Source of the DNA: Bacteroidales bacterium
GTDB taxonomy: Bacteria > Bacteroidota > Bacteroidia > Bacteroidales > P3
DNA: 64,000 nucleotides
Assembly: GCA_017633985.1 (NCBI GenBank)
Contig: JAGBOF010000019.1
Location: forward strand, 1-64,000
Reading direction: 5' to 3'
Part shown: positions 18,491 through 27,679 of the stretch, one piece after another
Numbering within the stretch: the first letter of the stretch is position 1
How the letters are laid out: each line of letters starts with the position of its first letter
Notes under the pieces: generated by a model
Seen by the model: the letters and a program-made list of their open reading frames with translations, nothing else
What the model was told of the DNA's origin: nothing
The model's database searches: none
Program-made: the position numbers and the translations under genes

Positions 18491-19588
18491 TTACCGACTG
18501 TTACTCTCCATATCTTTTGCCGTCCAAATAACCCAAGAATCAATATTGTCGGTCAGTTGTTCAGGATAATCCAAAGGAATAATAACCTCGGGGGCAATTC
18601 CCGTATTATCAATAAAATTATCAAACACAGGACAAGTCACAGGCACGTTCATACCGCCGCGCCGTGAGGGCAGAATCATACGTTTGGCATTGGCAAAATC
18701 CAAACATCCTATCGTATTTTCTTTTCCGTATACTTTAAATCGGTTACTGCACGCATTAAGAAAAACTATCAGGAATTCACCCGAAGAAGCCACGTTGTTG
18801 TCAATTATAACTGCTATATTTTCAGGCAAAGGTGATGTATTGATACTGTCAATTGTGTACAAAGAATCGTTATCCATGACAACATACTTATCTTTGGAAG
18901 CATCCATCTGCGCAACAATCTTTTGCGTCAACTCGGGATACTCTTCACGCCAGGAAGTATCGATAAAATTGCGGTTATCCTTTGTGTTAAGCCATTTGTA
19001 TGAATAAAACTGCCCGCAATGATCAGCCGCAAGGTACACTAAAGGCATAAACATGTCGGAACTTCCGCCAGGATTTTTTCTTTCATCTATAATAAGGTTC
19101 TTGCATCCCGATTGTTTAAACTGATTTACCGCCCCGTCTATAAAATTCTTCACGCTGTCAGTGTGTGCATAATGGGGAATGCGGATAAGAAATGTTTTAT
19201 CCGTCACTTTAGATGCCACAAACTGTGGGTTATAGTCTTTGATCAGCAAAGAATAATCTTTATGCTTTTTTGTCATGTAATTACCCGAATGAAAATCCAC
19301 CGAACCCAAAGAAAAATGCAAATCATTGAACCAACCAACCAATTCAGATGCCGCATCCACTCCGTTTCTGTTTTCTTTAATGATTTGTTTGCGTAAAGAT
19401 TTCTTCAAATTACGGTATTTCCGCTTGTTATCTCCCTTAACTTTGAATGCATAACCCGAATAGTTGTGTTCAATCTCATGAACAACAAAATCAAAATCTT
19501 TTAATTCTGTCTTAAGATTATTTTGCGGATAAACGCTTGTGAAAATACCTGATATAAATAAAATGAAAAGTTGTATGAATATCTTCAT
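18491..19588 (-). CDS. S41-family peptidase-like secreted protein
   Basis: 365 residues with a signal peptide (MKIFIQLFILFISGIFTSVYPQ region). The C-terminal half has the tail-specific protease pattern: DERKNPGGSSDMFMPL (substrate loop), NVASSGEFLIVFL with the candidate nucleophile Ser (about residue 262), and GKENTIGCLDFA after it. No PDZ domain is evident. The family cuts unfolded or C-terminal peptides in the periplasm, but such short members may bind rather than cut. ATG 19588 fits the signal peptide better than ATG 19609. Confidence 0.8.
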   Translation of the reverse strand: MKIFIQLFILFISGIFTSVYPQNNLKTELKDFDFVVHEIEHNYSGYAFKVKGDNKRKYRNLKKSLRKQIIKENRNGVDAASELVGWFNDLHFSLGSVDFHSGNYMTKKHKDYSLLIKDYNPQFVASKVTDKTFLIRIPHYAHTDSVKNFIDGAVNQFKQSGCKNLIIDERKNPGGSSDMFMPLVYLAADHCGQFYSYKWLNTKDNRNFIDTSWREEYPELTQKIVAQMDASKDKYVVMDNDSLYTIDSINTSPLPENIAVIIDNNVASSGEFLIVFLNACSNRFKVYGKENTIGCLDFANAKRMILPSRRGGMNVPVTCPVFDNFIDNTGIAPEVIIPLDYPEQLTDNIDSWVIWTAKDMESNSR

Positions 19589-19685
19589 AGGCTTATTGTT
19601 TTTAATCAATCACTGTGTTAATTGTCTCTTTCCTTATATAAATGTCAGTATTTATAATACCTCTATGCCCGCAGGTCCTATAAGA

Positions 19686-20834
19686 TTATAAATACTCCTT
19701 TATTTCTTTTTCAGTTATTTTATCACCGCTCAAAATCACCAATCTTTCTATGGCATTACGCAATTGGCGTACGTTTCCCCGCCAATCCATGGATTGCAAA
19801 GCCTTGACAGCTTTGGCGTTTATCTCAATTTTCTTTCCGCTTGACTTATATAACTGATCCAAGAAGTAATCCACCAATTCTGGTATGTCTTCCCGTCTGT
19901 CATTCAAATCAGGAACTTTCAATTCTATAATATTCAAACGGTGGTATAAATCCTCACGGAATTTTCCTTCCTCTATATCTTTGGGCAAATTCTTATTTGT
20001 TGCACTTATAATGCGTACATCCACATGTTTTTCCTTTTCGCTGCCCACTGCCTGTATAACACCCTCCTGCAATACCTTCAGCACCTTGCTTTGTGTGCGT
20101 AAACTCATGTCCCCTATCTCATCCAAAAACAACGTTCCGCCGTCTGCAAGTTCAAATTTACCTTTTTGTTTGCTTATTGCCGAAGTGAATGCACCCTTTT
20201 CGTGACCGAACAATTCGCTTTCTATTAATTCCTCGGGTATTGCCGCACAATTTATCTCCACAAAAGGCTTGTCACTGCGCAAAGAATGCTGATGTAAAAG
20301 TTTTGCAACAATTTCCTTTCCCGTACCGTTGCTTCCCGTTATCAAAACCTTCGCATCGGTAGGCGCAACTTTAGCAATCATTTTACGCAAATCCTCCATC
20401 ACCTTACTGCTGCCTATCATGTCGGCGGAGCTTTTAACCGCTTTGGGCCTCTTTACCTTGTCCTGCGGTTTTAAATTGTCTTTTTTCAGTGCCTGTTTGC
20501 TGACTTGCAAAAGTTTATTCAGATCAAGAGGTTTTTCTATATAATCAACGGCTCCTTGTTTCATGCATTCGACAGCCGCTTCTATTGTTCCGTGTCCGCT
20601 TATCATTACCACGGGAGCCTGTGTTACGTCTTTGCTTTTTTGCAAAAACTCCATACCGTCACATTTAGGCATCTTTATGTCGCAAAAAATCAAATCAACC
20701 GTTTGTCTTTGCAACATATCCAATCCTTCTTTGCCGTCAGGTGCTTCAAAAACAGAATAGTCCTCCAATTCCAATATATCACGCATAGCTCTGCGTATCT
20801 GCCTCTCGTCATCTATTATCAATATGCTTGCCAT
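19686..20834 (-). CDS. NtrC-type sigma-54 response regulator lacking a Fis HTH
   Basis: A receiver domain (residues 1-120: DDERQIRRA, phospho-acceptor Asp in LIFCDIKMPKCDG, Lys in DYIEKPLDL) joined to a sigma-54 AAA+ ATPase domain (about 145-380: Walker A GSNGTGKE, GAFTSA loop in HEKGAFTSAISK, Walker B GGTLFLDEIGDM, DVRIISATNKNL, R-finger region). The protein stops at LSGDKITEKEIKEYL, where the family normally continues into a Fis-type helix-turn-helix, so specific DNA binding is not explained. It lies 15 nt behind the arginase-like gene, as the last of four genes. Confidence 0.9.
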   Translation of the reverse strand: MASILIIDDERQIRRAMRDILELEDYSVFEAPDGKEGLDMLQRQTVDLIFCDIKMPKCDGMEFLQKSKDVTQAPVVMISGHGTIEAAVECMKQGAVDYIEKPLDLNKLLQVSKQALKKDNLKPQDKVKRPKAVKSSADMIGSSKVMEDLRKMIAKVAPTDAKVLITGSNGTGKEIVAKLLHQHSLRSDKPFVEINCAAIPEELIESELFGHEKGAFTSAISKQKGKFELADGGTLFLDEIGDMSLRTQSKVLKVLQEGVIQAVGSEKEKHVDVRIISATNKNLPKDIEEGKFREDLYHRLNIIELKVPDLNDRREDIPELVDYFLDQLYKSSGKKIEINAKAVKALQSMDWRGNVRQLRNAIERLVILSGDKITEKEIKEYL

Positions 20835-20849
20835 AGCCGTTTGTGCTGT

Positions 20850-22058
20850 CTATCTGTTCAATTTATTGTATGCTTTAATCCATTTCATAGGTAATTTGCC
20901 CTTGGAAGCCTCCTGATAATCCTTATATTCACAAGGTACTATATAATGTCGTCTGTAACGTTTCTTCAATTCATCACTGCACGGCACAACAATCCACCAT
21001 CTGTCGCTCAACTTGCTTTTATAAAACAATGCTTTTTCTATTTGTTTGCCGTCATCGCCGTAAGTTCCGCCGCCGTCTTGAGGATTCAACAAAACTTCAA
21101 ACCGTAAATAGTTATCGTTATCCTCTATATCAACTTCACCCATTCTTCCCGTGTAACCTTCAAGAAAATAATATAATCCGTGGGCAGTTATCTTACAACC
21201 GCTGTCCATGTTTTGCGCAAATCCGCTTATTAAAAGACAACTTAACTTATCACTCAAGCCTCCGTAGTGCAACAGTTTGCAAAGTTCCTCTCCGTAAAAG
21301 CCGTGAGGCGAAATGCTTTCTTTGCAATCGCTCTTTCTTAAGCAACCCGTATCAACGCTTATAAAATCGCAATCTCTTAAAATAGGCTCCGTCTTCTCCA
21401 ATTTTCCCTGTAACAGACCCAATCTGTAACGTTCGAAATACAAATCATCCAACAAATCCTCCCCGCCTTTTTCCACATAATAACTTTGGTAGCCTAACAA
21501 GGTGTAATCAAATAAATAGTTAGGTTCCGCCGTCATAATCTCCTCCAGCCAATTGCGGTATATACTTCCGTCATCTTTGCTTACGCCCGTTAAATCAAAC
21601 CTGCTGTCAATACCTACCATATTTATTATTCTGCCTATCTGCGAATAGCCTTTATATACACCCAATGACAAATCGTCTCCGCCGCCTAAAACAATTACCG
21701 TCTTACCCAATTCAAACAAACATCCGCATATTTCGGAAAGAAGGAAATACGTATCACGTAATTCCGCACCCACTGTCATGCGGCCTAAATCACAGACTTT
21801 AACTTCTCGTCTTGATGGGTATAATCCGTAAAACTCCTTTCTTATACCGTCGGTATAATCGCTGTTGTTTTGTTTCCCAGCACCTCTGTATTCATCTACG
21901 GAAAACATTACCACATCGGCATCATACACATTGCAAAATTCTCCGTCCGAAAAGTTAATATCTGTCTTATCACCTATTCTTTCAAAGCCGTCTTCGTCTT
22001 TTATAAACAAATCTCTTTCTATTCCTTTAAAATATGACGGTAATTCTTTTACGTTCAT
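20850..22058 (-). CDS. Arginase/formimidoylglutamase-like protein with altered metal ligands
   Basis: 402 residues with a ureohydrolase-like core. Corresponding motifs are GGGDDLSLGVY (normally GGDHSxxxG), NMVGIDSRFDL (normally DAHxD) and ISVDTGCLRKSDC (normally SxDxDxxDP). Several of the usual manganese ligands (the His residues and parts of the Asp pairs) are replaced, so the active site is probably lost or different. Similar proteins occur in many Bacteroidetes near wall and T9SS genes. It is 14 nt behind murA. Enzyme activity should not be assumed. Confidence 0.75.
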   Translation of the reverse strand: MNVKELPSYFKGIERDLFIKDEDGFERIGDKTDINFSDGEFCNVYDADVVMFSVDEYRGAGKQNNSDYTDGIRKEFYGLYPSRREVKVCDLGRMTVGAELRDTYFLLSEICGCLFELGKTVIVLGGGDDLSLGVYKGYSQIGRIINMVGIDSRFDLTGVSKDDGSIYRNWLEEIMTAEPNYLFDYTLLGYQSYYVEKGGEDLLDDLYFERYRLGLLQGKLEKTEPILRDCDFISVDTGCLRKSDCKESISPHGFYGEELCKLLHYGGLSDKLSCLLISGFAQNMDSGCKITAHGLYYFLEGYTGRMGEVDIEDNDNYLRFEVLLNPQDGGGTYGDDGKQIEKALFYKSKLSDRWWIVVPCSDELKKRYRRHYIVPCEYKDYQEASKGKLPMKWIKAYNKLNR

Positions 22059-22072
22059 AACACATTTTGTTT

Positions 22073-23374
22073 TTATATTCTTTCTATATCTGCACCCAAA
22101 GCGTTCAACCGCACATCTATGTCTTCGTATCCGCGTTCTATCTGCTCTATATTGCTTATCTCGCTGACACCCTTTGCACTCATTGCCGAAAGCAACATAG
22201 CTATACCCGCCCTTATGTCAGGCGAAGTCATATTAACACCCCGCAGACTTCCCTTCCCGCCGCCTATAACAACCGCACGGTGAGGGTCGCAAAGTATTAT
22301 CCTTCCGCCCATAGCTATTAACTTATCGGTAAAATACAAACGGCTTTCAAACATCTTCTGATGTATCATTATACTGCCCTGTCCCAAAAGTCCAACAGCC
22401 AATACTATGCTTAACAAATCAGGAGAAAATCCCGGCCAAGGGGCGTCACTTATCACTTTCATGCTGCCGTCAAGGTTGCTTCCCAAGAAATATTCTCCCT
22501 GTCCGTTAATCTGTAAGTCTTTTCCCGCATAACTCATCTTTATGCCCAAACCTTCAAACACCGAAGGGATTATTCCCAAAGATTTTTTATCCAAATCTTT
22601 CAGCATTATAACCGATGAAGTCATCGCAGCCATACCTATAAAACTTCCGACCTCTATCATATCGGCTTCCATCGTATGCTCTGCTCCGTGCAAAGTCTTC
22701 ACGCCTTCTATTCTTAACAGATTGCTTCCTATACCCTCTATCTTGGCTCCCATATTGACCAACAACCTGCATAAGCCTACAACATAAGGTTCGCAGGCCG
22801 CATTGAATATTTCCGTAACACCTTCGGTTAAAACCGCAGCCATCACGACATTGGCAGTTCCCGTAACACTTGCTTCCTGCAACAGGACATAACTTCCGTG
22901 CATTGCACTGCCGTCAAGCAACCAACAACCTTTTAAACTGTCGTATTCAATCTTTGCTCCCAAGGCTTCAAAGCCCAAAAGATGGGTATCCAAACGTCTT
23001 CTGCCTATTTTATCACCTCCGGGTTGCCAAATAACGGCTCTTTTGTATCTTCCGAGCATTGATCCTGCCAACATCACGCTGCCGCGTAACGATCCGCTCA
23101 TCTTTCGGTATTTATCCGTATCCGTTAAACCCAAATCCAAGTCCTTGCAGGCAACTTTCCAAACGCCCTGTCCCGGAAAATTGACATCCGCACCCAAATA
23201 ATCCAGAATATCAAACAATCCTTTGACATCCTGTATATAAGGGACGTTATTCAAGGTGACCGTATCCTCGGTTAAGGCGCATGCACATATAACCTGCAAA
23301 GCTTCGTTCTTTGCTCCCTGAACCCTTAACTCACCTTTTAACTGTCTGCCGCCTATAATACGGAATTTTTTCAT
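22073..23374 (-). CDS. murA: UDP-N-acetylglucosamine 1-carboxyvinyltransferase (Asp active site)
   Basis: MurA transfers enolpyruvate from PEP to UDP-GlcNAc, the first committed step of peptidoglycan synthesis. Seen: the N-terminal GRQLKGELRVQGAKNEAL, the active loop QPGGDKIGRRRLDTH (about residues 118-132), DMIEVGSFIGMAA, and the C-terminal DIRAGIAML and ERGYEDIDVRL. In the loop the Cys that is alkylated by fosfomycin in E. coli (Cys115) is Asp. Length 433 is normal. Its start overlaps the stop of the DUF4290 gene by 4 nt. Confidence 0.95.
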   Translation of the reverse strand: MKKFRIIGGRQLKGELRVQGAKNEALQVICACALTEDTVTLNNVPYIQDVKGLFDILDYLGADVNFPGQGVWKVACKDLDLGLTDTDKYRKMSGSLRGSVMLAGSMLGRYKRAVIWQPGGDKIGRRRLDTHLLGFEALGAKIEYDSLKGCWLLDGSAMHGSYVLLQEASVTGTANVVMAAVLTEGVTEIFNAACEPYVVGLCRLLVNMGAKIEGIGSNLLRIEGVKTLHGAEHTMEADMIEVGSFIGMAAMTSSVIMLKDLDKKSLGIIPSVFEGLGIKMSYAGKDLQINGQGEYFLGSNLDGSMKVISDAPWPGFSPDLLSIVLAVGLLGQGSIMIHQKMFESRLYFTDKLIAMGGRIILCDPHRAVVIGGGKGSLRGVNMTSPDIRAGIAMLLSAMSAKGVSEISNIEQIERGYEDIDVRLNALGADIERI

Positions 23375-23979
23375 TTTTTCTTATTTTTTGCCGCTTTCTT
23401 GCTTACGGGTTTAGCGGCTTTTTGTTTGCCCTGAAGTTGTTTAACGGTTTTAAATACGAAATCTTCGTCCAAATCCATCTCTCCACCCGAAAGCAAATAG
23501 AAGACACGTTTTAATTGTTCATCATCCCTTACCGTTCCGCAGCTTTCGTATTCCATACGTTTAAGCATATTAGCAGAGCGTTCCTTCAACGCTTTCTTTT
23601 CCTCACCTTCCAACATCCATGCAGTCTGCTTAAGCATCTCGGGCAAGAACTTACCGTAGGTACGGTTCTTTATCTTGCCGTCAGAATACGTAAAACGGCT
23701 TTTGATTACTTCCTTCTGAAGATTCGGTTCCACTTTGACAGGACAGTCTATATCCAAATCCCAACCTGCAATCATAAAAAAATGCTCCCAAATCTTACGG
23801 TAAAAATTACTGCTGCCGCTTTCCGCCTGTTTAACCTGCATCATTGCTTTAACACACTGTTTGGCTGCGGCATTTCTTTGCTGTCTATCCTCCAAACTTC
23901 TGCAGAATTCAGCCATTTTTTGTATATTTCTGCCGTATTCGGGCATGATTAACTTGCTGCGTAAAGTGTTGTACTCCAT
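23371..23979 (-). CDS. DUF4290-like protein
   Basis: 202 residues from ATG 23979; the segment EYNTLRSKLIMPEYGRNIQK at the start is the hallmark of this Bacteroidetes-specific family, usually found directly before murA as here. The middle has many Lys/Arg/Gln helices and the C-terminus is a very basic KKAAKPVSKKAAKNKKK-like tail, which may bind nucleic acid or be unstructured. Function unknown. A GTG two codons upstream is a less likely start. It heads the operon DUF4290-murA-arginase-like-NtrC. Confidence 0.85.
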   Translation of the reverse strand: MEYNTLRSKLIMPEYGRNIQKMAEFCRSLEDRQQRNAAAKQCVKAMMQVKQAESGSSNFYRKIWEHFFMIAGWDLDIDCPVKVEPNLQKEVIKSRFTYSDGKIKNRTYGKFLPEMLKQTAWMLEGEEKKALKERSANMLKRMEYESCGTVRDDEQLKRVFYLLSGGEMDLDEDFVFKTVKQLQGKQKAAKPVSKKAAKNKKK

Positions 23980-24043
23980 AATCACATAAAGATATTTATA
24001 GTCTCTGATATTTCAATGAATCCGTCAGTTTCATTTTATGATG

Positions 24044-24051
24044 CAAAATTA
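24044..24051 (-). promoter_or_regulatory. DUF4290-murA operon promoter box
   Basis: TAATTTTG on the minus strand, 65 nt before ATG 23979. Confidence 0.6.
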
Positions 24052-24185
24052 ATATATTTTTTCTTAATTTGCTTGTTTTTTTGATTTTTGTTCTTTCTTT
24101 TATTCAAAAATCATTATTTCACGGCAGTGGCATGTCTTTAAAACCGCCGCCGAACGCATATCAAAAAACCGTAAAAACTCCTGCG

Positions 24186-24275
24186 TAAAAAATAACGGCG
24201 TAAAAAAATATTAAAACGCCGTTTTAATAAATTTTTATCGCTGATTAATTTATTAAAACGGCGTTTTATTTTTGT
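24186..24275. repeat. 21-bp-periodic palindromic element E6
   Basis: Four pentamers: CGGCG (centre 24198), CGCCG (24219), CGCTG (24241), CGGCG (24261); spacings 21, 22, 20, total 63. The inner arms AATAAATT/AATTTATT next to the last two cores match perfectly. Confidence 0.9.
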
Positions 24276-24341
24276 AGTTTGTAAATATCTGTTTTTCAAT
24301 ATGCGGCAAAGACGTTTTTTTATGCCTTTTTAACGCCTTTT

Positions 24342-26669
24342 TCAGTCCTTTATTTGAAGTTTTGCGAACTTAAGTATCAATGTTTTTTCGTCCTGATAAT
24401 TTTCAAACTGAACTTTTGCTCTCAAATCGCCGCCTTCTTTGTATACTCTGTTAACCAATCCTTCTCCGAACTTGGAATGCCAAACCGTCATACCCTCTTG
24501 AATCTGTTCAATAGGTATAATATGCCGTCCTTTATCGGCATCCTTATGTTTTAACTGCAGCGGCGGACGGTTATCCGTCAAAGAATTGTACCGCAGTGAT
24601 GTCAAAGGTTTCTTTCTTGCAAAACTTTCCCTTTGAGGCTCCTTTAAAGAAAAAATATTCTTCGGTCTGTCTTCGCCTATTGCGTTTTCATACACCAGAT
24701 ATTGGTTATCAATCTCTTTAACAAACCTGCTGGTCTCGCCGAAAGTTGCATTGCCGAATTTATATCTCACATTGGCGGAAGATAAAAGCAAATGCTTACG
24801 CGCCCTTGTGATTGCAACGTAAAACAACCGCCTTTCCTCTTCTATATTATCCATTGCAGCAAAATTTACCGCCGAGGGAAACAAATTTTCTTCCATTCCC
24901 GCAACGAAAACAACGTTAAACTCCAGACCTTTGGACGCATGGACAGTCATAAGCTTGACAAAATTGTCTTCATCCGTCTCATCCTTATCCGTAGAAGTGA
25001 TAAGGGATATTTGTTGTAAGAAAACGTTAAGGTTTTTGTCCTTTATGGAGATTTCTTCGCCCGTAAGACTGTCTATTAAATTGTCTTCGTCCGACTCTAC
25101 AAATGATTGCAACGCCCCTATCAACTCGTTTATGTTTTCTATACGGTCTTTGTCTTCCGTATCACGCAAAAGCCGCAAATCATTAACTATGCCCGAACGT
25201 TCTATTATCTCACTTCCCAAAGTATAGGCATCGTTTTGGTAAACCCTTACGCTGAAAGTTTCAATCATTGTGCAAAAATGATTCAACTCGGTAACTGCTT
25301 TAGTCGTTATCTTGTAAGGATTGTTGTAATCTATCTGCTTTGCGGTTTTAAATAACGAACATCCGTATTGCTGTCTTGCCAATTTCAAACGGTCAAGTGT
25401 CGTCTGACCTATACCGCGTGCGGGATAATTTATAATTCTTTCGAATGCCTCGTCATCATCATTGTTTACAACCAAACGTAAATATGCTACGCAGTCTTTT
25501 ATCTCCTTACGGGCGTAAAAAGATACCCCTCCGTATATAATATAAGGAATATTCTTCAACCGCAAACAGTCCTCAAAGGCACGGGATTGCGAATTGGTGC
25601 GGTAAAGTATTGCCATATCACGGTATTGCTCCCCGTGTTTATAAAAATACTCTATTTTATCCGCCGTCCATGTTGCTTCTTCTCTGTCGGAAGGCAAGAC
25701 ACTGTAAAGAATCTTCTCTCCGTCGGCATTTTCGGTAAACAGATTTTTCGGAATCTGATGTTCGTTCTTTTGTATTACGCTGTTGGCTGCGTTGATTATA
25801 TTCTTTGTCGAACGGTAATTCTGTTCCAATTTGTAAACACTCGCATCGGGGTAATTTTTCTTAAACGACAATATATTCTCTATGCTTGCCCCACGGAAGG
25901 AATATATACTCTGTGCATCATCTCCCACAACGCATATATTACGGTAATAATCCGCCAGTTTTTTTACGATAAGATATTGGGCGAAATTGGTGTCTTGATA
26001 CTCATCGACGAGAATATATTGGAATCTGTGTTGATATTTTTCCAATACATCCTTGCAATCCCTTAACAAAACGTTCATATTAAACAGTATGTCGTCAAAA
26101 TCCATCGCCATAGCCTGCTTCAAACGCCGTTGATAGAGGGCATAAATTTTGTAAGTATCCCCTATCTGTCCTTGTTCATCTTCCAAACGGAACTGCGGAT
26201 TCTTTTCGTAATCTTCGGGAGCGAACAAAGCACATTTAGCCCTTGAAATACGTTTCAAAACCCTGTCTTTACGGTACTGTTTGTCGTTAAGATTCATTTC
26301 TTTAATGATCGTGCCGATAAGTTTCTTCGAATCGTCGTCGTCATATATCGTATAGTTGCGGGTATAACCTATTCTTTCGCCGTCAATACGCAGAATACGG
26401 GAAAAAATACTGTGAAAGGTTCCCATAAGTATGGATTTGGCTTTAATGCCTACAAGCTGCGTTATCCTCTCCTGCATTTCTTTGGCAGCCTTATTGGTAA
26501 AAGTCAATGCCATTATGGAATAAGGAGACACTCCCTGCTCCAATAAATATGCTATTCTGTAAGTAAGAGTACGTGTTTTACCGCTTCCTGCTCCTGCAAT
26601 GATAAGAATAGGTCCTTCTTTCTGCTCGGCAGCCTGTTTTTGTATGTCATTCAATCCGTCAGTTATCAT
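24342..26669 (-). CDS. pcrA: UvrD/PcrA-type 3'-5' DNA helicase
   Basis: Superfamily 1A helicase used in repair and replication-conflict clearing. All motifs are in order: Q motif LNDIQKQAA, Walker A AGAGSGKTRTLTYR (about residues 26-39), motif II LVDEYQDTN, III VVGDDAQSIYSFRGA, IV LEQNYRSTKNI, V MTVHASKGLEFNVVFV, VI EERRLFYVAITRARKHL. The C-terminus ends with a short Tudor-like domain (WHSKFGEGLVNRVYKEGG), which in PcrA contacts RNA polymerase. Length 775 is normal. The CPBP gene ends 2 nt before its start. Confidence 0.95.
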   Translation of the reverse strand: MITDGLNDIQKQAAEQKEGPILIIAGAGSGKTRTLTYRIAYLLEQGVSPYSIMALTFTNKAAKEMQERITQLVGIKAKSILMGTFHSIFSRILRIDGERIGYTRNYTIYDDDDSKKLIGTIIKEMNLNDKQYRKDRVLKRISRAKCALFAPEDYEKNPQFRLEDEQGQIGDTYKIYALYQRRLKQAMAMDFDDILFNMNVLLRDCKDVLEKYQHRFQYILVDEYQDTNFAQYLIVKKLADYYRNICVVGDDAQSIYSFRGASIENILSFKKNYPDASVYKLEQNYRSTKNIINAANSVIQKNEHQIPKNLFTENADGEKILYSVLPSDREEATWTADKIEYFYKHGEQYRDMAILYRTNSQSRAFEDCLRLKNIPYIIYGGVSFYARKEIKDCVAYLRLVVNNDDDEAFERIINYPARGIGQTTLDRLKLARQQYGCSLFKTAKQIDYNNPYKITTKAVTELNHFCTMIETFSVRVYQNDAYTLGSEIIERSGIVNDLRLLRDTEDKDRIENINELIGALQSFVESDEDNLIDSLTGEEISIKDKNLNVFLQQISLITSTDKDETDEDNFVKLMTVHASKGLEFNVVFVAGMEENLFPSAVNFAAMDNIEEERRLFYVAITRARKHLLLSSANVRYKFGNATFGETSRFVKEIDNQYLVYENAIGEDRPKNIFSLKEPQRESFARKKPLTSLRYNSLTDNRPPLQLKHKDADKGRHIIPIEQIQEGMTVWHSKFGEGLVNRVYKEGGDLRAKVQFENYQDEKTLILKFAKLQIKD

Positions 26670-26671
26670 CT

Positions 26672-27514
26672 TCAGTCTTGGTTTTCGCTTATTATTTCTT
26701 CCGTTTGCGTATATTCTTGTTCAATATAATTGCTTTTTACACTCCTTTGGCTTTTCATTTCACCGTAAACCACAAAACCTATCACCGCCACGACAGATAA
26801 AACAACCGTATAGACAGGAAAAACAAAATCTGCAGTCGGATCTTCGCCTGTTTTGACATAAATCCACAATCCCACTGCTGCCAAAGCGTTATTTATGAAA
26901 TGAAAAACGATATTGGTCCATATACTGCCGCTGTATTGATACAAAAGACCGAGAATAATTCCCATCAAAAATCTTACAAAGAAGTTAGGCATGTCAAAAT
27001 GAATGGCTGAAAATACAGCGGATGCGATAATTATCCCCGCCCAAACGCGTTTTGTCCATTGTATACACAGTCTTTGCAAAACGCCTCTGAATGTCCATTC
27101 TTCAACTATTGCAGTCAATAAACCCATTGACAGTATCAAATTAACCAAGCCCCATACGGAAGTATCGGTTACCAACATAAGTATCTGTTCATTATATCCC
27201 GTTTCAACGGAAAACGTATTTAACAAAGGTAGGGCAGCAACCCATAATACCAGCGCGGCAACAAGCCATTTTATATTGACGTTTTGCGTAAAAGTCCTGC
27301 ATATAGCACCTTTGCTTTCAAACAATAAATAATATACCGCCGCAGTTGCGCCGAACATAAGCACACTTACAATATTTTGAAACATCAACTTATTGCCGTC
27401 CAACAGCAGATAAACCGCTCCTATTATTGACGAAACAATAAAAAACGACAAATAAATTGCAATAAGTATCAAAAATTTTCTCCAAGGTTTTGTCTGTGTA
27501 TTATAAAATTTCAT
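26672..27514 (-). CDS. CPBP-family intramembrane protease-like protein
   Basis: 280 residues with about eight hydrophobic segments and the CPBP (Abi) motifs: EEWTFRGVLQRL (EExxxR, about residues 138-149), SAIHFDMPNF (His in a membrane segment) and FHFINNALAAVG. Members cleave membrane substrates or take part in bacteriocin immunity; the substrate here is unknown. The C-terminal 30 residues are a polar cytoplasmic tail. It precedes pcrA by 2 nt, so helicase and protease share a transcript, with a promoter at 27564-27571. Confidence 0.85.
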   Translation of the reverse strand: MKFYNTQTKPWRKFLILIAIYLSFFIVSSIIGAVYLLLDGNKLMFQNIVSVLMFGATAAVYYLLFESKGAICRTFTQNVNIKWLVAALVLWVAALPLLNTFSVETGYNEQILMLVTDTSVWGLVNLILSMGLLTAIVEEWTFRGVLQRLCIQWTKRVWAGIIIASAVFSAIHFDMPNFFVRFLMGIILGLLYQYSGSIWTNIVFHFINNALAAVGLWIYVKTGEDPTADFVFPVYTVVLSVVAVIGFVVYGEMKSQRSVKSNYIEQEYTQTEEIISENQD

Positions 27515-27563
27515 TTTACGGTTGCTTTTACTTGTTTTTAACTACTGAATTCTCTTAACGGTG

Positions 27564-27571
27564 CAAAGGTA
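27564..27571 (-). promoter_or_regulatory. CPBP-pcrA promoter box
   Basis: TACCTTTG on the minus strand, 50 nt before the CPBP start. Confidence 0.6.
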
Positions 27572-27585
27572 TAATATTTTGTCAA

Positions 27586-27671
27586 AATAATCAGGCTTAA
27601 AAATTTTTTAAAACGCCGTTTTAATAAAATAAAACGCCTGATTAATTTACTCAAACGGCGTTTTATTTTCA
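27586..27671. repeat. 21-bp-periodic palindromic element E7
   Basis: Pentamers CAGGC (centre 27594), CGCCG (27616), CGCCTG (27637), CGGCG (27658); spacings 22, 21, 21. It lies between kefB and the CPBP promoter. Confidence 0.88.
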
Positions 27672-27679
27672 GCCCTTGT

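Larger units (their letters stand above)
23980..24341. other. 362-bp spacer between pcrA and the DUF4290 gene
   Basis: Contains a DUF4290 promoter box (24044-24051) and element E6 (24186-24275). I see no gene. Between 24125 and 24190 there are short GC words (CCGCCGCCG, CCTGCG) outside the 21-bp register. Confidence 0.6.

Noticed and set aside
24181-24190. Extra pentamers 15-16 bp before E6, E8 and E15 as part of the element
   Set aside because: They are off the 21-bp register (15, 16, 15 bp) and occur in only three copies; kept out of the element borders.
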